In this document: positions 59,546 through 64,000 of the stretch, piece by piece
Numbering within the stretch: the first letter of the stretch is position 1
Layout: every line of letters begins with the position of its first letter
Source of the DNA: Polytrichum commune
Lineage: Eukaryota; Streptophyta; Polytrichopsida; Polytrichales; Polytrichaceae
DNA: 64,000 nucleotides
Direction of reading: 5' to 3'
NCBI GenBank assembly: GCA_950295325.1
Contig: OX485807.1
Span: forward strand, 5,952,501 to 6,016,500
Position numbers and translations under genes: made by a program
The notes under the pieces: model-generated
Seen by the model: the letters and a program-made list of their open reading frames with translations, nothing else
Told to the model about the DNA's origin: nothing
Databases searched by the model: none

Positions 59546-61206
59546 TGCTAATCACCTCCCACTAATTACGTTTTTCCACATATGATGAGACATGGGTGCA
59601 AATAGAAAACAAATTCAGAGAACACACTTCTGCCTTCCATGCATATGACGTTTCATCCAAAATCTTCAATTTTTGGTCACGAGTAGACCGATGTTGTCTT
59701 ATAAGCAACTTTGAGTACACATATGTCTTGTTGACATGAACCACTTGGGGACCTATGTGGCTACTAAGCAAGGCTATGGGACAAGTGTTACTACCTCCTA
59801 TAGGAGGTGGTCCCTATTGGTATCAAGATTGGATATGTTATGACGTTTTGCATGTAAACAAAATGAAATTGGGAACAAAAACACTGTAAGCATAAAATTT
59901 CATCCAAAATTTCATTTATGATAGAGATAGTATCTATTCACCAGTTGGTTACAAGTTCCAAACCAAAGGAAGAAGTTACAAAGACGCACATGATCAAAGC
60001 ATTTCTAGATTTCAGTTTCCATTCTAGGCACTCAAATTACAGTTTTCTCAACGGTGTAGGATCTACAAAATGGGTTTTTGCTCAATCCGAACAATTAAAA
60101 AAATGCACACGATCTAACTTAAACAACTTGTAAAACGAGTAAAAGCTCCTCCAACAAAAGGTTGGAAATTGATGATTTGGCCCTTTGACCAAAACTCAAC
60201 CACTTTGTGATCGCATACCTTACGTAATATAAAAAGTGAGATGCTATATGCTTCTTGAAAGATTCCTCTTTGTTTGGTTGTATTGGTGGAGGTGTATCTT
60301 TCGAGTGTGCACCTATGGCAACAAAAGGAGAGGGGAGGGGAGGGGAGGGGGGGTTTCGTTATTTATAATCTAGCATACTATAATAGCCTAATGCACGGCA
60401 ATCTAGGCTACTACCTATCCATGTTTAGCCTTTTGTCCAAGCCGGCGAGTGAAACACGCGAGCACCACCACGTCGGGGGGGGGGTCCTCCCAAATATAAA
60501 AGTTTATTACTTTGTCCTCACCTAAGTACTTACGGATGGATATATATGTTGGACCCACTAGCTAGGCCTGCTTGGTCCAAAGGGGAATAATGTCACAAGT
60601 AAGATTGCCTCACCACAAAGATTCTCCCAAAAGATTCCTCCAAAATGCTTGAGTATCTACCCTACATGGTGCTATAAGAATCATCCACCGGGGATATGCT
60701 CCGCTCCTTTAACAAGGCATCCCGTTCATCCATTCGCCACACTCCATCCATTCACTTATATAACACAATGTCCGGGGAGATTATTGGGGATAAGCGGTCC
60801 CAATTCAGCACTCAATATGAATTTTTAGTGTCACTTAGTACTTGGATTTATAGTGTACTATTGACGTGATTTTTTACCAAGTAAAGTTGTTAGTGTTCTA
60901 TGTTGTCCACATTGTCAATTTAACAATTGTGGGTAAAAAAAAAATGAGGTATATAGTAAATAGGTATAGCGTTGCGTAGTTCCAAATAGTAAGTGACACT
61001 GAATATCATATTTAGTGCAGTGTTTCCAAGTCCAACCGGTTTCATGTGTGATCTTTCATGTTTTCTTTAGTAAGTATGGGTATATTCTCTAGATTCCTCT
61101 CAAATGGGTGGTAATTTTCTTGAAGTCTTGAACTCCAACCGGTTATTTCTCAAACTCGACCCATTCATTGTATATACATAAAGAGCTTCTCAAGGGGTAT
61201 GTATAC
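59546..61206. other. Intergenic DNA with repeat fragments
   Basis: It contains a 16-bp perfect palindrome ACCTCCTATAGGAGGT at 59793-59808 and an (AGGGG)n tract near 60330-60352. It also has a fragment of the 20508-type element at about 60820-61015 and a CCGGTT-family partial copy at about 61020-61170. No gene was recognised. Confidence 0.45.
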
Positions 61207-61287
61207 GGATGGATACGACAAACCACGTTTGATGGATGGATACGGCAAACCACGTTCGATGAATGGATACGACAAACTACGTTTGAT
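61207..61287 (+). repeat. 27-bp minisatellite, three units
   Basis: The unit GGATGGATACGACAAACCAC plus GTTTGAT occurs at 61207-61233, 61234-61260 and 61261-61287 with one to three changes. It is followed by a short ATGG tract. Confidence 0.9.
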
Positions 61288-61424
61288 GGTTCGATGGATG
61301 GATGGATGGACTGTAGGTATATGTTCTCACTTTACTTACAAAATTACGTTCCCACATTGTCCTCCTCCAAATGATCTGCTCCGTTATATAAGCAGGTAGG
61401 CTCGTTGCCACCACAACGTCATAA

Positions 61425-61722
61425 GGGCTAGTTCACACTGGATCCCATGTCTTAAGTCCCAAGTATGACATGGATGCCTACATGGCAACACGTTTTGGAG
61501 GTGCGGCTTGGGACTTGTGTTGAGAGTGGGGTTGAGCATACAGCTATATTCAATTCTCAATACAAGTCGCACAAATATTTTTGCACAAAATGATCGAGAT
61601 TTGACTTTGATGATAATCAACCATATTTTCATTGTTTTCTTGAGGCTCGAAAATTGGGACTCTGCCTCTATGTTGGGACTTGCTAACATGAGTGGGACTT
61701 GGGACCCCGTGTGAATCGGCCC
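61425..61722. mobile_element. PIF/Harbinger-type MITE, 298 bp
   Basis: The left end GGGCTAGTTCACACTGGATC and the reverse-strand right end GGGCCGATTCACACGGGGTC are inverted repeats. Inner sections (tcttaagtcccaagtatgac against the right side) extend the pairing. TAA flanks both sides exactly (61422-61424 and 61723-61725), the expected 3-bp target duplication. Confidence 0.88.
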
Positions 61723-61779
61723 TAAGAGGAACAATTTCATAAATTGGAAACATTCCTCAAAATTGGTCCTTAATGTGGA

Positions 61780-61782
<3 letters not shown>

Positions 61783-61834
<52 letters not shown>
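61783..61834. repeat. (CT)n microsatellite, about 52 bp
   Basis: This uninterrupted CT run, 60 bp right of the Harbinger-type MITE, creates a spurious arginine/glutamate frame on the minus strand. Confidence 0.95.
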
Positions 61835-61839
<5 letters not shown>

Positions 61840-63091
61840 TGAATCGAACATGTAACAAAATATAACCCTAAAGGCTTATTACTTTAGGGTCAGGTAAGTT
61901 TTCCCTAACAAATATCCACCATAGATCCGGTTCTATGCATTTACGGACAAGGTTTGTTACCTAATCCTATATTAAGTGAAAAGCCACATGAGAACCTCCT
62001 TTCAAAGGTTAAGCTGCGGTGGCGTTTTACTTTAAGTAACTTATGGGATTAATACAAGTTGTGCGGACTTGTGGGAGGTGTACGCTACCTGCCTCAATTT
62101 TTGATCACACAAGGTTCAAATGGCTAAGGAACATGTAGAATACTTAGCGATAGTTTGGATATTCAATGATACAAACTGTATGATTATGCCGTACTTGATT
62201 GCGAGACACATATAATAATTGGGTTCTCTTGTTATTCACCTCATGTATGCTACTAACCCTCTATTTGGACTTGGTTGGTGGCATGGGCACAAGTGAGGTA
62301 GACCCCTCACAACTTTGGCCATACTCTTAGGTTTTGTATATCATATTTTTTTCAAAAATACTATGTGTATAGTGCTTACGTATTCTACAAAATGATGAGG
62401 AATATATAGCAATTTTTTAATTTGTCATTGAACCTGGAATACAATTGAAACTTGTCTTAAATACTTTCTTGAGTTTGACGTTGTAAGCATTGGATATGGA
62501 ATGCAACAAATTGTTTAAGGGTACGAATAATACAACCTTAGTAGTTTGGATGCTCAAGGGTTTTAACTTCTTAGATACATACCAAGATGAGACAATGACC
62601 AAAGTATAAAGATGGTTATGCAATGATATGGTCATGAGGGATGGTCCCACCCACCCTCCTAGGTTTTGAAATGTACATAGATATGTAGAAGAATGATTGG
62701 CCTCTGAATAAGAGGACGTATTAAAAATGAACTATGCTTGAAAATAAACTTAGATCTACTCAAGAAATACCCAACTATCTTTATATCACCCATTAACAAT
62801 GTGTAAGCTGCTACCATCTATTCTAACACATATCTATGAAACTTTTAATTTTGATTGTGTATATGCATCATATGTGAGACAATTAGAACAAAAAAACTCA
62901 AGCATGATGCGAGGATTTGGTGACGTTGGGTTATGATCCACTACTACCGACACCGATATTTGTTGTGCAAACCACCATTGTTGCTATAGATATACCTCCA
63001 CAATTGCATGCAAGAATAAGATTTGGCGGCATTCAACGATGTTGATGATAAAGGTCTGCATGCTCCTCTTATGTTGGGTTCCTTAGACTTA
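61835..63091. other. AT-rich stretch without a supportable gene
   Basis: No recognisable frame, RNA gene or bounded element was found. Confidence 0.4.
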
Positions 63092-63536
63092 GGGGCGGTT
63101 TACACTATGGACCATGAAGTCGTCCCACGTAAGAGGCCTATTTTGCGTGGGACGACTTCATGGGACGACTTCCATGGTCCGAGTTACTAAAATATTAGTT
63201 TTCATGGTTCATGGGCCCTTCACTAGGTGTAAACCGAATGTGGACCATGAAGAATGACCATGCACCAAAAAGGCTTAAAACGGCATTTTTCTGACATGGG
63301 CCCTTGCTCTTTTTCCCGGACCACCTCTTTTGCTTGTCCCAACGGAAAACCCGTTGGACCATGGCAGTGGATAGAGTAGGCTTAAAAAATAATATTTTGT
63401 GGACCTCAACCTCCGTGGTCACTCTGCCATTTTTTCCTTGGTGCAAACCCAAGTCGTCCTGGGACGACTTCAACGTCCAATCACATCGCTTAGACGGCCG
63501 TGGGACGACTTCATGGTCCATAGTGTAAACCGCCCC
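63092..63536. mobile_element. PIF/Harbinger-type MITE, 445 bp
   Basis: The TIR GGGGCGGTTTACACTATGGA, continuing ccatgaagtcgtcccacg, is repeated perfectly in inverse at the right end, about 38 bp in all. TTA flanks both sides (63089-63091 and 63537-63539). 'gggacgacttcatgg' words recur several times inside near both ends as subterminal repeats. The near-identity of its ends suggests it moved recently. Confidence 0.9.
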
Positions 63537-63744
63537 TTAGCTTCATAGACAACACTATTTGTGTTGACCACGATAGACCAGAGCAAAACAATAGCCAGAT
63601 TCAAAACAACACAAATTAAATTGCCGGAGCTACTGCTTAAAGATGAGCTAGATGCGGTCAAGTTTGTCCAACTTGTTTAGAAAGTAGAGGCGATTATGAA
63701 GTTAGCGAATGAGGACAAAGCTTGGTCCGAGATGACCTTAAACT

Positions 63745-63915
63745 ACAGGATGATGGTGGAGAGATACCCAAATCTTAAGGAAGAGGTTGGCGGTTCGAAT
63801 CCCGGCTGTGAAATCTCTTCTCTACTTGACGGAAAACTTGCCAGGTGGTGAACTGCCTCATGTGCTTTGGCGTTGGCCTGTCGGTCTTCTGTCTCAATTT
63901 TTTTTTTTAAAAAAC
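63745..63915 (+). mobile_element. tRNA-derived SINE, copy 2
   Basis: An A-box-like GGATGATGGTGG near 63749 and a perfect B box GGTTCGAATCC at 63792-63802 are followed by CGGCTGTGAAATCTCTTCTC and TACTTGACGG, shared with copy 1 at 15560-15762. The 3' end has a T-rich run (63898-63908) after 'tcttctgtctcaa'. The acceptor-stem and anticodon parts of a tRNA are absent. Confidence 0.65.
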
Positions 63916-64000
63916 GAGGACAAACTTAGCCTAAAATATGCATTCACAGTTGTTGGTCCAAAATCTAACCTTGGTACAGATGCACACCCTTTGCTAACTA

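Noticed and set aside
61384-61851. 155-codon minus frame
   Set aside because: Its start is an arginine/glutamate run made by the CT microsatellite, and the rest overlaps a Harbinger-type MITE.
63780-63815. Functional tRNA suggested by GGTTCGAATCC
   Set aside because: Only a B box and part of a T arm are present. Acceptor and anticodon stems cannot be formed, so it is a SINE promoter.

Overview
This window looks like low-density, AT-rich nuclear DNA of a land plant. The strongest lineage clue is a complete gene for a fused betaine-lipid (DGTS) synthase. As far as is known this lipid pathway is kept in algae, bryophytes, lycophytes and ferns but lost in seed plants, so a seed-free land plant is most likely. 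The species cannot be named. Introns are spliceosomal (GT-AG), no bacterial operon structure is present, and most of the sequence is small DNA transposons (MITEs), SINE-like copies and other dispersed repeats.

Only three protein genes can be supported end to end or nearly so. (1) A prohibitin of the PHB1 type on the minus strand, three exons, 17477 to 13619. Its intron 1 contains a tandem triplication of the start of exon 2, and intron 2 carries a SINE. (2) A DUF1677 plant protein on the plus strand, 32379-32945, preceded by about 1.4 kb of degenerate tandem repeats. (3) BTA1 on the minus strand, 18 exons, 54055 to 47928, 673 residues, with the N-methyltransferase half (BtaB-like) before the aminocarboxypropyltransferase half (BtaA-like). 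Smaller coding traces are an F-box fragment (9590-9796), a broken hAT transposase (about 5990-6960) and a tandem coding-like repeat at the left edge (1-1000).

RNA genes: a nuclear tRNA-Gly(GCC) at 43359-43440 carries an 11-nt insertion exactly at the 37/38 intron position, and that insertion can pair with the anticodon region. This is the most unusual single feature here. A full-length but mutated 5S rRNA copy (119 nt) lies at 13260-13378.

Layout: 1-2.1 kb tandem repeat, GC-richer segment and Stowaway MITE; 2.1-9.2 kb repeats, hAT relic and CACTA-type MITE; 9.6 kb F-box relic; 13.2-17.5 kb 5S pseudogene and prohibitin; 17.5-30 kb repeats; 30.4-33.1 kb DUF1677 gene and leader repeats; 33-43 kb repeats including a long inverted repeat at 38.2-38.9 kb; 43.4 kb tRNA; 44-47.9 kb repeats; 47.9-54.3 kb BTA1; 54.3-64 kb repeats with several well-bounded MITEs. 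The genes do not form a functional cluster: they are unrelated housekeeping, lipid and unknown-function genes separated by transposon-rich DNA. All exon models come from reading splice signals and conserved protein frames by eye. No alignment or expression data were available.
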